DNA of 64,000 nucleotides from Pseudomonas petrae. GTDB taxonomy: Bacteria > Pseudomonadota > Gammaproteobacteria > Pseudomonadales > Pseudomonadaceae. Below the pieces are notes generated by a model. The model made no database searches, was not told where the DNA came from, and saw only the letters and a list, made by a program, of their open reading frames with translations. Of the stretch, positions 17,859 to 26,267 are shown piece after piece. Every line of letters starts with the position of its first letter. Positions within the stretch are counted from its first letter, which is position 1. The position numbers and the translations under genes were made by a program. The DNA lies in the NCBI RefSeq assembly GCF_021728295.1, contig NZ_JAKJXE010000006.1, forward strand, positions 124,001-188,000, read 5' to 3'.

Positions 17859-18953
17859 TACCGGTCCTTGCCGACGCTGGAAGGACTTATACCCCCGACG
17901 AAACGGTTCGTCTGCTTCAGGACTACCGACTCAATCGGTCTGGCGATTACTACAATCCGCGGATCAACGAGGAGTACCTGGTCGGGAAATTTGACCCTGT
18001 TGTGAATCAACCCGATTTCTATTCGAAAAACCTATTTTATGGCGCATCCCTGGGAGAGACGATAGAAGGCCTCGGAACTGGACTTCCGCTGGGTTTGGCT
18101 GACGGGGTTGTGAGCACCGGCCAAGGCATCTTGGCGCTTACCGCAGGCGTGTTCACCGATTTCCCAGGTGTAAGCTCGCAGATGGCGAATGGGGTAGTGG
18201 CCCTGCTATCAGGGCGTGGACAGGAGGCCGACACTGAGAAACAAGCGCAGAGCTTCCTGTATCTGCTCCAAGGGAACGAAATTGCCAGGGCCAGGATGGC
18301 CGCCAAGAGCTCGACAGAGTTTGCGCTGGCGATGATTCCTGCGGGCCGAGCGGGTGCGCTGGGCGAAGTAGGGGAGATTGCTGCTGGCGAAGGATCTGCA
18401 GCGGGTTTACTGTCGGGAGGTGCAAAAGGGCCGGTGCAGGTTGTCCCTGATGCAACCAGCCCCCCAAGCTCAGCTCGGTTGAAGACCTGTTTGGTCAAAC
18501 GTTTGAAAGTATCCCGTTGTCACATCTTCCCAATTGGAAGACCGGCTCTCTGGTAAATGATGGCAAGCTCGGCGAGCAACTGTCCCTGCAAACCCTTAAC
18601 GAGAAAACCGGCCTCAATTTCAAACCTCTGCAAAACACTAGCAACCACGGCTGCGATGGCTGCGCGGTTGCGATCAATGGCGATACGATTACCGTGTTAG
18701 TGATGGATGCGAAGTCTTCTGTGAATGGCGTGAGTAAGGCCGGTACGCCGCATGGGGACCCGAGGACGCGGTTGGAGGGGTGGCTGGGTAATAATCAATT
18801 GCCGACTCTGATCCTGCTTTACGCGATGCTTTGCAAGCGGCGTTGGATTCAGGAAAAGCCAAGGTTCAAGGTGTAACAGTCAAAGTCGGTGTTCCCGCCC
18901 CCGGTAAAACAGGTGTAGCAGAATTTAAGGTGGAACCATGGACCAAGAAGTAA
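17859..18953 (+). pseudogene. Orphan PoNe-like (PD-(D/E)XK) toxin C-terminus, two frameshifts
   Basis: A toxin-like frame can be read from about 17859 without a start codon. It holds a linker (YTPDETVRLLQDYRLNRSGDYYN) and a hydrophobic ASLGETIEGLGTGLPLGLADG segment. It breaks at a run of six C (18460-18465); one added C restores the frame. The next part holds GCDG and VMDAKSS, matching the D...DxK core of PD-(D/E)XK nucleases of the PoNe type. A second frame break near 18790-18815 precedes a final frame ending VEPWTKK with stop 18951-18953. That end overlaps the immunity start at 18938, so the intact ancestor was translationally coupled to it. As sequenced, the toxin cannot be made whole. The PoNe assignment rests on motif plus the PoNi-like neighbour. 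Confidence 0.7.
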
Positions 18954-19936
18954 TTCAGTGCGAGCGCTCGGGCGTAAACCCGAAATGGCCCTCCTACAAA
19001 AGTGTGCTGGGGCGCATAGCCAAGGGGCCACACGTCTCAGATGAATACGAGTTGAATGGCATCCGTGAATATGTTGAGCGCGGCGATGCATTTGCGAAGC
19101 CATCAATGCCTGTACCGAATAGTGACAACGTTACGCGTAGTAGTTCCGAATGGATGGCCGTCACACGAGCCCACAAGGTATTGGCAACCGCACCAGACAA
19201 TCCGCGATGGCTTCTGGAATTGGCCCATTGGCTGCGCTATTACCAAGTCGGAATTTGGCAGTTGTTCTTCTGGGCGGGCCAGTTCGACATTATTGCCAAA
19301 GCGGCAGGCAATGATCGACGCCGCCAAAACTACAGCATCCAAACCGCCAGCAATATGATGGCCGCCATGGCGATCCTAGGCTGGAAGGATGCCGTCATCC
19401 ATCAGGGCTATCTCACCCATGCGGCTCTCAACCGTGGGCATCAATTAGTGATTGAGTACGAAGAGCAACACCGCCGCGCCCAAGCCTTTATGCTGCGTGT
19501 GTTTGCCGATTGGGTGGGCGATGTCTCGCACCAATGGCCTGCTTATGCTTACGACGAACCCATCTACGAAGCCTTGTTGGCTAAGTGGCGCACTCCCAGC
19601 CCCGACGACCTTATGCCCTGCCTGTTGGCCGCGTGTGACCGCCACACTTGGCAAACCGGCAAAGAGAGCCAGAAGAATTCCTACGATTTCAATCAGGACT
19701 GGCACCTCGAGCGCGTGCCGGTGGAAATTCTCTATATCCTGCGCCTGCGCCAGTGGGAAGGTTTAGCCAATCCGCAGAGGATTGATCATCCGCTGCTGGC
19801 CGCGCCCTTTGACCAAATGCCGCCCGAGCAGCCAGTGCCTGAGTTGGACGCGTTGATGCAAGGTGTGCTCAAACGCGCAAGGGAAGACTGGCCACAGTAC
19901 GATGAAATACTGTCGTTGCCAGCATTGAGGAGTTGA
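18938..19936 (+). CDS. PoNi-like immunity protein (DUF1910/DUF1911 type)
   Basis: A 332-residue soluble, helix-rich protein. The N-terminal region and the central block with WLLELAHWLRYYQ and RQNYSIQTASNMMAAMAIL resemble the PoNi (DUF1910/DUF1911) immunity family, which protects against PoNe nuclease effectors. It starts inside the end of the broken toxin frame. The gene is intact with GC like core genes, whereas its toxin carries two frameshifts. It would still protect against siblings that deliver the intact toxin. The family call is from remembered patterns. Confidence 0.7.
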   Translation: MDQEVIQCERSGVNPKWPSYKSVLGRIAKGPHVSDEYELNGIREYVERGDAFAKPSMPVPNSDNVTRSSSEWMAVTRAHKVLATAPDNPRWLLELAHWLRYYQVGIWQLFFWAGQFDIIAKAAGNDRRRQNYSIQTASNMMAAMAILGWKDAVIHQGYLTHAALNRGHQLVIEYEEQHRRAQAFMLRVFADWVGDVSHQWPAYAYDEPIYEALLAKWRTPSPDDLMPCLLAACDRHTWQTGKESQKNSYDFNQDWHLERVPVEILYILRLRQWEGLANPQRIDHPLLAAPFDQMPPEQPVPELDALMQGVLKRAREDWPQYDEILSLPALRS

Positions 19937-20051
19937 ATAAGCGCTAAAGGATATGCGTATCGGTTTGCCGTTTGGCGAGCCAAAAGTTAGCAGGTAACGG
20001 TACACCAGATGCTGATGATGCGTGCTTTAAAGCAACATCCAGATCAGGATG

Positions 20052-20077
20052 GAAGAGCATCGCGAGTGATGCTCTTC
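20052..20077. repeat. Perfect 10-bp inverted repeat
   Basis: GAAGAGCATC and its exact complement are separated by six bases. No T-run follows, so it is not a classical terminator. It lies between the PoNi-like gene and the next toxin remnant and could be a leftover hairpin. Confidence 0.5.
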
Positions 20078-20087
20078 GGTCCCTCTG

Positions 20088-20542
20088 GTGCAAAAGAGAC
20101 TCCCTGCGCCTGCAGTGGGGGGATTAGATCTTTCAAAGGTCGACGCATTGACCATAAAAGACGCACGCAAGCTGGAGGGCGAAAATAAAGGTTTGATCTT
20201 CGTACAAGAACCTCAGGGAGATGTTAGTAAGCCGTTCGTGAAATTCAAAGCGGGTACAACAGGAGCGTTTTCAGACGTTCTGTCGCAGCGTAAGGCCGTG
20301 CCGGCAATACGGTTTGACAACCCAAATCCTAACGGTAACAACACGTGAAGGTTGACGGCGTTGAGGATGTCAATGGTATTACCTTAATTGACCGAAAAAC
20401 AGCACTGACATCGTTTGATAAGCAGATTCAAAGTGTTCAGCGAGTCTCGAATGCGTTGAAACAAAACCCTGGTATCAAGGCAGTTTTTTAATTTCCAAGT
20501 CAAAAAGCGGCTGATAGAGCAACTAATATTTTGATTCAGTAA
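20088..20542 (+). pseudogene. Orphan toxin C-terminus remnant, probable REase-fold nuclease
   Basis: The first frame reads LDLSKVDALTIKDARKLEG and FDNPNPNGNN and stops at 20348. Shifting frame at about 20340 gives VKVDGVED...LIDRK..L...DKQIQSVQRVSNALKQNPG, the kind of D...DRK core seen in restriction-endonuclease-fold toxins of polymorphic systems. Within that frame a TAA at 20489-20491 probably replaces GAA, and the frame continues to a natural stop at 20540-20542. So there is one frameshift and one nonsense mutation. Two intact immunity-type genes follow. Confidence 0.65.
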
Positions 20543-20577
20543 AATATCAGAAACATTACTGTGAGGGTTGCACCCTG

Positions 20578-21246
20578 ATGACTACGCATAAGCTTGAATT
20601 TCGTCACAGGCCAAAATTTTCAGAGCCTATCGAAAAGCGGCACGAAATTTTTTTGGAAAAGTTGTCCGGCTTAGGCACGCCTTGGGATTTGGCGGGTGCT
20701 GTAGAAGTTCCCGATATTGAAGGCGAGCTTGTTATTTCTGTTTCTTTAGATAAGAGTCTTCCAAAGGGAATAAAAGGCCGAATTGTATATTCTCTTAGAA
20801 GTGAAAAATATCTAGAAGATGATGCTCAATTTGATGACTCTCTATTCGTTGACTTTTCGATTGCTAAAATTGATTATTCGGACTTGTTGAAAATGGTTTT
20901 CCCTGCGTACATACATGCCTTTGGTGCCTATAGAGCTGCGCTGCATGATTGGTCGGTCACTAGAAGCGACTGGCCGGCAGTAGTAGCTGCATGCGATGCT
21001 ACAAAAAAAGATGTTAACGGGAGAGATGGTGTTTTTCGTATAAACGCGATCAATTATTTTGATGAGGAGTTGTGCCTTCGCGCATTTGGAAAAAGTCCTC
21101 AACAGATTATTAGCTGTCTCAAGGGGCACGTTGAGGAGGCGTCGGAATTGGCCGGAGGTGTGTTGATTGTTGTTAGCTATACACCGCTATCCACCAGCGA
21201 GATAACTACTGCTGGAGAGCGATTAAAAGAACTTTTGGTTGGGTGA
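20578..21246 (+). CDS. Putative immunity protein of an orphan CDI module (first of a pair)
   Basis: A 222-residue soluble protein starting at ATG 20578, 35 bases after the end of the broken toxin remnant, with a GTGAGGG Shine-Dalgarno region. No family is recognised with confidence. It has no signal peptide or membrane span and is AT-rich compared with the flanking core. Location directly after a toxin C-terminus is the main support for an immunity role. The following gene starts 10 bases after its stop. Confidence 0.6.
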   Translation: MTTHKLEFRHRPKFSEPIEKRHEIFLEKLSGLGTPWDLAGAVEVPDIEGELVISVSLDKSLPKGIKGRIVYSLRSEKYLEDDAQFDDSLFVDFSIAKIDYSDLLKMVFPAYIHAFGAYRAALHDWSVTRSDWPAVVAACDATKKDVNGRDGVFRINAINYFDEELCLRAFGKSPQQIISCLKGHVEEASELAGGVLIVVSYTPLSTSEITTAGERLKELLVG

Positions 21247-21256
21247 TGCAAATCGT

Positions 21257-21982
21257 ATGGTTGAAATTGAAGTTGTTTCCAGCGAGAGGCTATATGATTG
21301 CGCTTCAGCCGTATGGGGGAGCCTGATCCAACCGCTCAGACATTTTAATGAGAGTGCCGTCATTGATGGATTTACGGGCAAGAAAATATTGTTGGCGGAC
21401 TTTTCGAGTTATTTGATAAAAAATAAGTGTCAGAGTTTTTGTATTGAGCTGGCAAACGGTTCTGTCGAGTTTTCGTATGTGGCAGATAAAGGGTTTTATC
21501 GGCTTGATATAAAAAGATTGGCGAATTCGATTGATGTGGCGCAGTCCTTGATTGGAGCGTTGATCGATAAGTCCGGCTTTGTTCAGGCTCGGATTTACGA
21601 CGCCGAGTATGATCGGTGGCAAAATGCCGAGAGTCTTACGCTCTTTGAAGTTGAGTGCGTTGAACACGCTCATCTGCCTAAGAAAAGTAACGGGCTTCCT
21701 TTTCCGCTGACCCAAGAGATTGTAGATATATCCAAAAATCCTGGGCGTTGGATTTTCAGAAGCAGTTATATTGAGGCAGTCGGCGCGTTCATGTGGGTGA
21801 GTAAATCCTTGCTTAAGGTAGTGGGTGTGGACGAAAAGACGTTAATGGATGTCGACTGCTTTGCAGTAGAAGATTTGGGCGGCGTTTTGAAAATTGCTGC
21901 CTATGATCAGTGCTTCACTTTAGCCGTAGGGGCTCAGGCTGAGAGGCAGGCCTTGCTGAGGAAAGTTTTGTTTAACGCGTGA
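21257..21982 (+). CDS. Putative immunity-type protein (second of a pair)
   Basis: A 241-residue soluble protein of unknown family. ATG 21257 is preferred; an in-frame TTG at 21239 would overlap the previous gene but has no better ribosome site. The composition is AT-rich and the sequence acidic. It lies in a tandem pair with the gene ending at 21246 and behind one toxin remnant. It may be a second immunity protein, or a paralogous accessory whose own toxin was lost. Nothing in the sequence decides between these. Confidence 0.5.
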   Translation: MVEIEVVSSERLYDCASAVWGSLIQPLRHFNESAVIDGFTGKKILLADFSSYLIKNKCQSFCIELANGSVEFSYVADKGFYRLDIKRLANSIDVAQSLIGALIDKSGFVQARIYDAEYDRWQNAESLTLFEVECVEHAHLPKKSNGLPFPLTQEIVDISKNPGRWIFRSSYIEAVGAFMWVSKSLLKVVGVDEKTLMDVDCFAVEDLGGVLKIAAYDQCFTLAVGAQAERQALLRKVLFNA

Positions 21983-22299
21983 AACTTGAGCGAGAAGCGA
22001 GCGGAAACATTTAAGTGGTTAAGTCTTTTGCGACTTGAATGAGTCTGCATCCTCTATCTTCCTCTTGCTGCTCGTTGACTGCTTTTGCAGTCTATGGGCA
22101 GGGTGCGAGATAACCCCCGCAGAGTCCTATGTCACGTCGACGCGACTGCAGCCAGCTTGCAGCCCACCAGATAGTCTGGTCCTAGGGAAAACCGTTGTTA
22201 ACGCTCAAAGGCAATTTAACTGGAAGCTGGTGCTTGGCATGTAGATCAGATTGTCAATGAAACTCTATCTGGTAAGAAAATTTTCACGATCTCCATGAC
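21983..22299. other. Intergenic debris in the orphan CDI region
   Basis: About 315 bases between the immunity pair and the next toxin remnant. A short frame resembles a lipoprotein leader, but it has only a TTG start, no ribosome binding site and no charged N-region. I see no supportable gene. Confidence 0.4.
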
Positions 22300-22536
22300 G
22301 CTCACAACCGGCGAGGCAATATTAGCAGGGCAAAAAATCTCGGCCTCGAGTACAGAGAATTTGGTAAGCCCGGCTCTGGGATGGTTCACAGCGCTAATGG
22401 TACCAAGGAGATCCGTATCGACTCAGGATCTATATCAAGAGAATAGCCCCCGGGAGTTCCACATTTACATTTCGGAGTAAAAGACCTTGTAACTGGGAAA
22501 TATATTTCTAACAATCATGTTCCCTATGCGGACTAG
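22300..22536 (+). pseudogene. Short orphan toxin C-terminus remnant with internal stop
   Basis: One frame reads RRGNISRAKNLGLEYREFG, then IRIDSGSISRE, a TAG at 22444-22446, and PPGVPHLHFGVKDL up to a stop at 22534-22536. The GVPHLHFG ending followed at once by a small gene is typical of a toxin end plus immunity gene. The stop codon and the lack of any upstream start make it a remnant. Confidence 0.55.
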
Positions 22537-22546
22537 GATATGGATT

Positions 22547-22750
22547 ATGTCTATCATTCGTACTGGTATTGTTGCCACTGGTGAATATTCTGGCTGGCAA
22601 ATTGCTGTTGCGGACGACCGAGATGGCTCCACTGGCGGCTATTATCTTTACTTGAAGAAAAGTGATCATGAAGCGTTTGACTATTGGTTTGAGCATGAGG
22701 CAGGGCTTCAAGCTCAGCTAGTTGATTTTGAGGTTGAGTGGATAGTTTAG
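22547..22750 (+). CDS. Small putative immunity protein
   Basis: A 67-residue acidic protein starting at ATG 22547 with AGGA eight bases upstream. The sequence (GWQIAVADDRDGSTGGYYLYL, then FDYWFEHEAGLQAQL) looks like a small globular beta-rich immunity domain. It begins 10 bases after the end of a toxin remnant. No family name can be given. Confidence 0.6.
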   Translation: MSIIRTGIVATGEYSGWQIAVADDRDGSTGGYYLYLKKSDHEAFDYWFEHEAGLQAQLVDFEVEWIV

Positions 22751-22917
22751 TGAGCTTAATTAGCATGGCTTTTTAATTTGCCTTCGGTCACCCTGCCTAC
22801 ATCCTTGCTGAAGTAAACTGCACCTCTTCTGCACCCACCTTGATGACCTACGACCTATAAGGTTCAAGGTTTCCCTCGCCGCGTCGATAGCGTCTCAGGT
22901 CAATGCGAGCGCACCCC

Positions 22918-24229
22918 ATGTTCAATACCCGGTTGAAAGACAAAATCCAGCAATTGGAAAACGGCTGGGGGCTCTTGAGCAGGTCAAGGCAACGCTGGAT
23001 CTCGAAACCGTGTCCGTCACGTTGGATGCGGGAGGCGTCATCCTGGAGGTGAATGCTCTGTTTGAAACAGAGCTGGGATTCACCCAGGCTGAACTGTCCG
23101 GTCGTGCCCTGCGTGAATTCAGTCCTTCTGAACTGAGCGGTGACGTACATCAGCGTCGGGCTCTTGATGCAGTTGCCCAGGGCAAGCATTACAGCGGCAC
23201 GTTGCGCCTTTGCAGCCGTGAAGGTCGACACGTCTGGCTACGGGCAATGGTCATACCCTTCGCATGTGACAGCGGGCGGGTCGAACGCATCGTTTTGTAT
23301 TCAAGCGTGCTGACGAGGACGATCGAAGCCTCCAGGGAGAATGAAGCGCTGTGGGCGCTCTGATGCGCTCCACTGCCGTAATCGAGTTTTCTCTGGATGG
23401 GCTAGTGCTGACAGCCAATCAGAATTTTCTGGACGCTATGGGCTATACGCTTCCCCAAATCCTGGGCAAGCACCACCGAATCTTTTGCGTGCCATCCGAC
23501 GCTCAGTCAGAAGAATATGATCTGTTTTGGCAGACGCTTAGACAGGCATCCCATGTCGCGGGAAGGTTTTGCCGGGTGGATAAATCTGGCAACGAGGTAT
23601 GGCTGGAGGCTTCCTACAATCCAATCGTGGATGCCAATGGCAAGCTGTACAAGATTGCCAAAATAGCGACCGTTATTACCGAACAGGTCACCCGCGAGCG
23701 CGCCGTGTCCGAAGCAGCCGGCATGGCCCACGGCACGTCGGTTCGAACCAATGCCAGCGCACAGCAAGGTCGCGAAGTCATTCAGAACACCGTCACGACC
23801 CTCAATACGCTTTCGGCTCTGATGGAAGATGCTGCCCATGGCATTGAAGCACTGGATGCCCAGAGCCAGGAAATCGGCAGCATTGTCAAAACCATCGGCA
23901 GCATCGCGGACCAGACCAATCTATTGGCCTTGAACGCAGCAATCGAAGCCGCACGTGCCGGGGAACAGGGCCGGGGTTTTGCTGTGGTCGCCGACGAGGT
24001 CAGAAATCTGGCCCTTCGAACCACTAAAGCGACGGCGGAAATCTTCGAGGTCGTGAAAAACAATCAGGTTTTGGCGTCCAGCGCTGTGACCATGATCGGA
24101 AAAAGCAGGCAGCAGGCCGGGGCGGCGCTGGATTTGGCGAGTGAGGCGGACGAGGTGATCAAGGACATTCAACAAGGTGCCAACAGTGTTGTGGTCGCCG
24201 TTGGGCAGTTCTCAGGTCAAGCCGGATAA
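22918..24229 (+). pseudogene. BdlA-like PAS-PAS methyl-accepting chemoreceptor, two frameshifts
   Basis: The frame starts at ATG 22918 (MFNTRLKDKIQQLEN) and breaks at about 22964, where one C added to AACGGCTG restores it. It then runs through the first PAS domain to 23350 and breaks again at TGGGCGC; one added G restores it. The remainder holds a second PAS/PAC ([17 protein letters not shown], then [10 protein letters not shown]) and a cytoplasmic MCP signalling domain with the hairpin tip [20 protein letters not shown] and a normal-looking end. No membrane segment is present, as in soluble BdlA-type receptors involved in biofilm dispersal. Repaired length would be about 437 residues. It may be a decayed gene, or the two missing bases may be assembly errors. 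Confidence 0.8.
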
Positions 24230-24302
24230 TAGTGATTGTTGCAATGCTTCACGTCTGCACTTCTCAGTGACCCCAAGGTAAAGCGCGATCCAGGTGATCC
24301 TT

Positions 24303-24545
24303 ATGCTCGATGCTCTCAAGCAATCCGTAAACGATCTGCACAAGGTCGACCGGCCCAGACTGGAAGATGAGTGCGACGCGCTACTCACCCGGATCGAGCA
24401 GGCACGAACAGAAGGGACTGTGACTGGCGAGCAGGCCACACAGCTGTTCTATGACGTCCGTAACGAACGTTCACGGTGCTTTCGCAGCGCAAGCCAGCGG
24501 CGCATCGCAGATTCCCAAGCCGACGGAAAGTCGTGCGAGTCGTAG
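24303..24545 (+). CDS. Small hypothetical protein
   Basis: An 80-residue charged, mostly helical protein starting at ATG 24303. It reads MLDALKQSVNDLHKVDRPRL and later LLTRIEQARTEG. There is no recognised family. Coding-like composition and helical pattern support it, but there is no strong Shine-Dalgarno. It sits alone between the broken chemoreceptor and hipBA. Confidence 0.4.
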   Translation: MLDALKQSVNDLHKVDRPRLEDECDALLTRIEQARTEGTVTGEQATQLFYDVRNERSRCFRSASQRRIADSQADGKSCES

Positions 24546-24643
24546 GCACCCACAAATAAAACTCACCTCAGTAAGCGTTAGGCAGCATAAAGCGTATTTA
24601 AGTGCTTATTAATTGGCTCTCACATCGCGCTAATACTCAACTT

Positions 24644-24672
24644 GGTTTACCTTAAGCAAGATAAGGTAAACC
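24644..24672. promoter_or_regulatory. hipBA operator palindrome
   Basis: A perfect 11-bp inverted repeat, GGTTTACCTTA and its complement TAAGGTAAACC, separated by seven bases. It lies just before the ribosome binding site of the HipB-like gene, with a possible TAATAC -10 element at 24631-24636. The HipB-type repressor coded downstream very likely binds here to autoregulate the pair. Confidence 0.75.
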
Positions 24673-24684
24673 CAGGTGAGTTTT

Positions 24685-25029
24685 ATGACTGACTTCTTCC
24701 CCGTCGCCTGCGCCGACAGCCTCGCCAGAATTGGGCTTTTGGTAAAGGCTCGACGCTTATCAGTAGGCTTGCGCCAAGCTGATCTCACAAGCTCGATCGG
24801 CATCTCCGCGCACACGCTACGCAAGATCGAAAACGGCTCGGAACGGGTCGACTTGCGATCATTCATGCTCGTGCTGTGGCGTCTGGGCTTGAACGATCTG
24901 GTTTTCGCGCCATTGGACGGGATTGAAAAAACGTCTGAAATCACCCGCTATGCCAGCGACGAAGACGCGAAGGACAGCCTCGCAGCGCGACGGGTGCGGT
25001 TGGCGAAACCCAAGTCGGAGGACTTTTGA
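24685..25029 (+). CDS. hipB: HipB-like XRE-family antitoxin
   Basis: A 114-residue DNA-binding protein with an XRE helix-turn-helix at about residues 20-75 (SVGLRQADLTSSIGISAHTLRKIENG). The C-terminal tail is charged. ATG 24685 follows AGGTGAG; an in-frame GTG at 24676 lies inside that motif and is less likely. The stop overlaps the hipA start (TGATG), the usual antitoxin-first order. It is expected to bind HipA and repress the promoter through the palindrome just upstream. Confidence 0.85.
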   Translation: MTDFFPVACADSLARIGLLVKARRLSVGLRQADLTSSIGISAHTLRKIENGSERVDLRSFMLVLWRLGLNDLVFAPLDGIEKTSEITRYASDEDAKDSLAARRVRLAKPKSEDF

Positions 25030-26243
25030 TGTCTCGCGCCTATATCTATATGGAAGACCCCAAGACCAAAGACGTGATGACGCTCGGCAGATTGACGCTC
25101 AAAGGCGCGGTGGGTGAGTTTCTTTATGCGCCTGATCACGTGAAACGGGGTGGATGGGTGCCAGATCCCATCAACTACCCTCTACGGTCCGAGGCCTACA
25201 CGGGCATCACGAAAAATCGTGGCGTCCCTGGTTTCATCAATGATGCGATGCCGGATGGCTGGGGCGAGCGACTGCTTCATCGTGCGTTCGGCCAAACATT
25301 GGCGCCGATCGACTATCTGCTCAAGTCGCCGAACAATGACCGTATTGGCAACCTCATGGCCGGTACAACCTCCGCGCCCCCACAGGGGCTCGGAGAAAGC
25401 CCGATACCCACGCTCAAAGGTCTGGCGAAATTCATCGAAGCCTGTGAAGCGGTTTACGACAGGCAGCTGGATGCCGAATCGCTCGTAACGCTAAACATAC
25501 GGCAGCAGCGTTCGTCCCTCGGTGGCGCCAGGCCCAAGCGAACGCTACAAGACAAAGGCATGCTGATCCTGGCCAAGCCCCGTGACCGGTTTGATGAGTA
25601 TGATTTCCCCTCCATCGAATTTGCTTGCATGACCTTCGCCGCTTCCAAGGGCATGCGCGTCGCGAACACCGGGTTGTACGCCGGGCACCCATCGACCTTG
25701 TTGGTCGAACGTTTTGACCGTACTCCTGTTGCTGACGGCGCGCGTCGCATTCCAATGCTGAGCGCACTCACTTTGCTCGATTCAGAGTGGAACGAACCCC
25801 ATCACCGCGACTGGCGGTATGCATCGGTGGCAGACGAGATGCGGCGCAGAGGAGTTCCGGACGAGGACCTGCAAGAGCTGTTCAAACGTATGTGCTACAA
25901 CGCATTGGCCGGTAACAGCGACGACCACCCACGCAATCACGCCATTATCTGCCTCGAAGGGAGGTGGCGACTCTCGCCTATGTACGATGTCCTGCCGATG
26001 CTCGATGAGGGGCCGGCTAAGACGTTGGCCATGGCTGTTGGGCGCGACGGAAGCGCAATCAACCGAACCAATATGCTCAGCCATCATGCCCATTTCGCTT
26101 TATCCCGCTCTGAAGCCGAGCAGGTGCTGCAGGAGGTGGCGAGTTGGGAAGATGAGCTCAAAGCTCATTACGGCAAATGGCTAAGGGGCACAGATTTGCA
26201 TATGGCATGCGACGCCGTCAGTTCAACACGTATGACCCAGTGA
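25029..26243 (+). CDS. hipA: HipA-family serine/threonine kinase toxin
   Basis: A 404-residue HipA-type protein. Visible signatures are the N-terminal domain with GFINDAMPDGWGERLL, a glycine-rich nucleotide loop SSLGGARPK, the catalytic NALAGNSDDHPRNH (catalytic Asp and Asn) and the metal-binding LSPMYDVLP. Length is slightly below that of E. coli HipA (440). Classical HipA phosphorylates glutamyl-tRNA synthetase and causes growth arrest and persistence. The target here is unknown. The gene is translationally coupled to the antitoxin. All key kinase residues that I can see are present, so it should be active. Confidence 0.9.
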   Translation: MSRAYIYMEDPKTKDVMTLGRLTLKGAVGEFLYAPDHVKRGGWVPDPINYPLRSEAYTGITKNRGVPGFINDAMPDGWGERLLHRAFGQTLAPIDYLLKSPNNDRIGNLMAGTTSAPPQGLGESPIPTLKGLAKFIEACEAVYDRQLDAESLVTLNIRQQRSSLGGARPKRTLQDKGMLILAKPRDRFDEYDFPSIEFACMTFAASKGMRVANTGLYAGHPSTLLVERFDRTPVADGARRIPMLSALTLLDSEWNEPHHRDWRYASVADEMRRRGVPDEDLQELFKRMCYNALAGNSDDHPRNHAIICLEGRWRLSPMYDVLPMLDEGPAKTLAMAVGRDGSAINRTNMLSHHAHFALSRSEAEQVLQEVASWEDELKAHYGKWLRGTDLHMACDAVSSTRMTQ

Positions 26244-26267
26244 AACCCACCCGCCGAGCCTCGTGAA

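Noticed and set aside
20052..20077. Hairpin as a transcription terminator
   Set aside because: There is no T-run after the stem on either strand, so it is listed only as an inverted repeat.
22035..22244. Short lipoprotein-like frame (LWAGC) in the orphan CDI region
   Set aside because: It has only a TTG start, no ribosome site, no basic N-region, and lies in gene debris.
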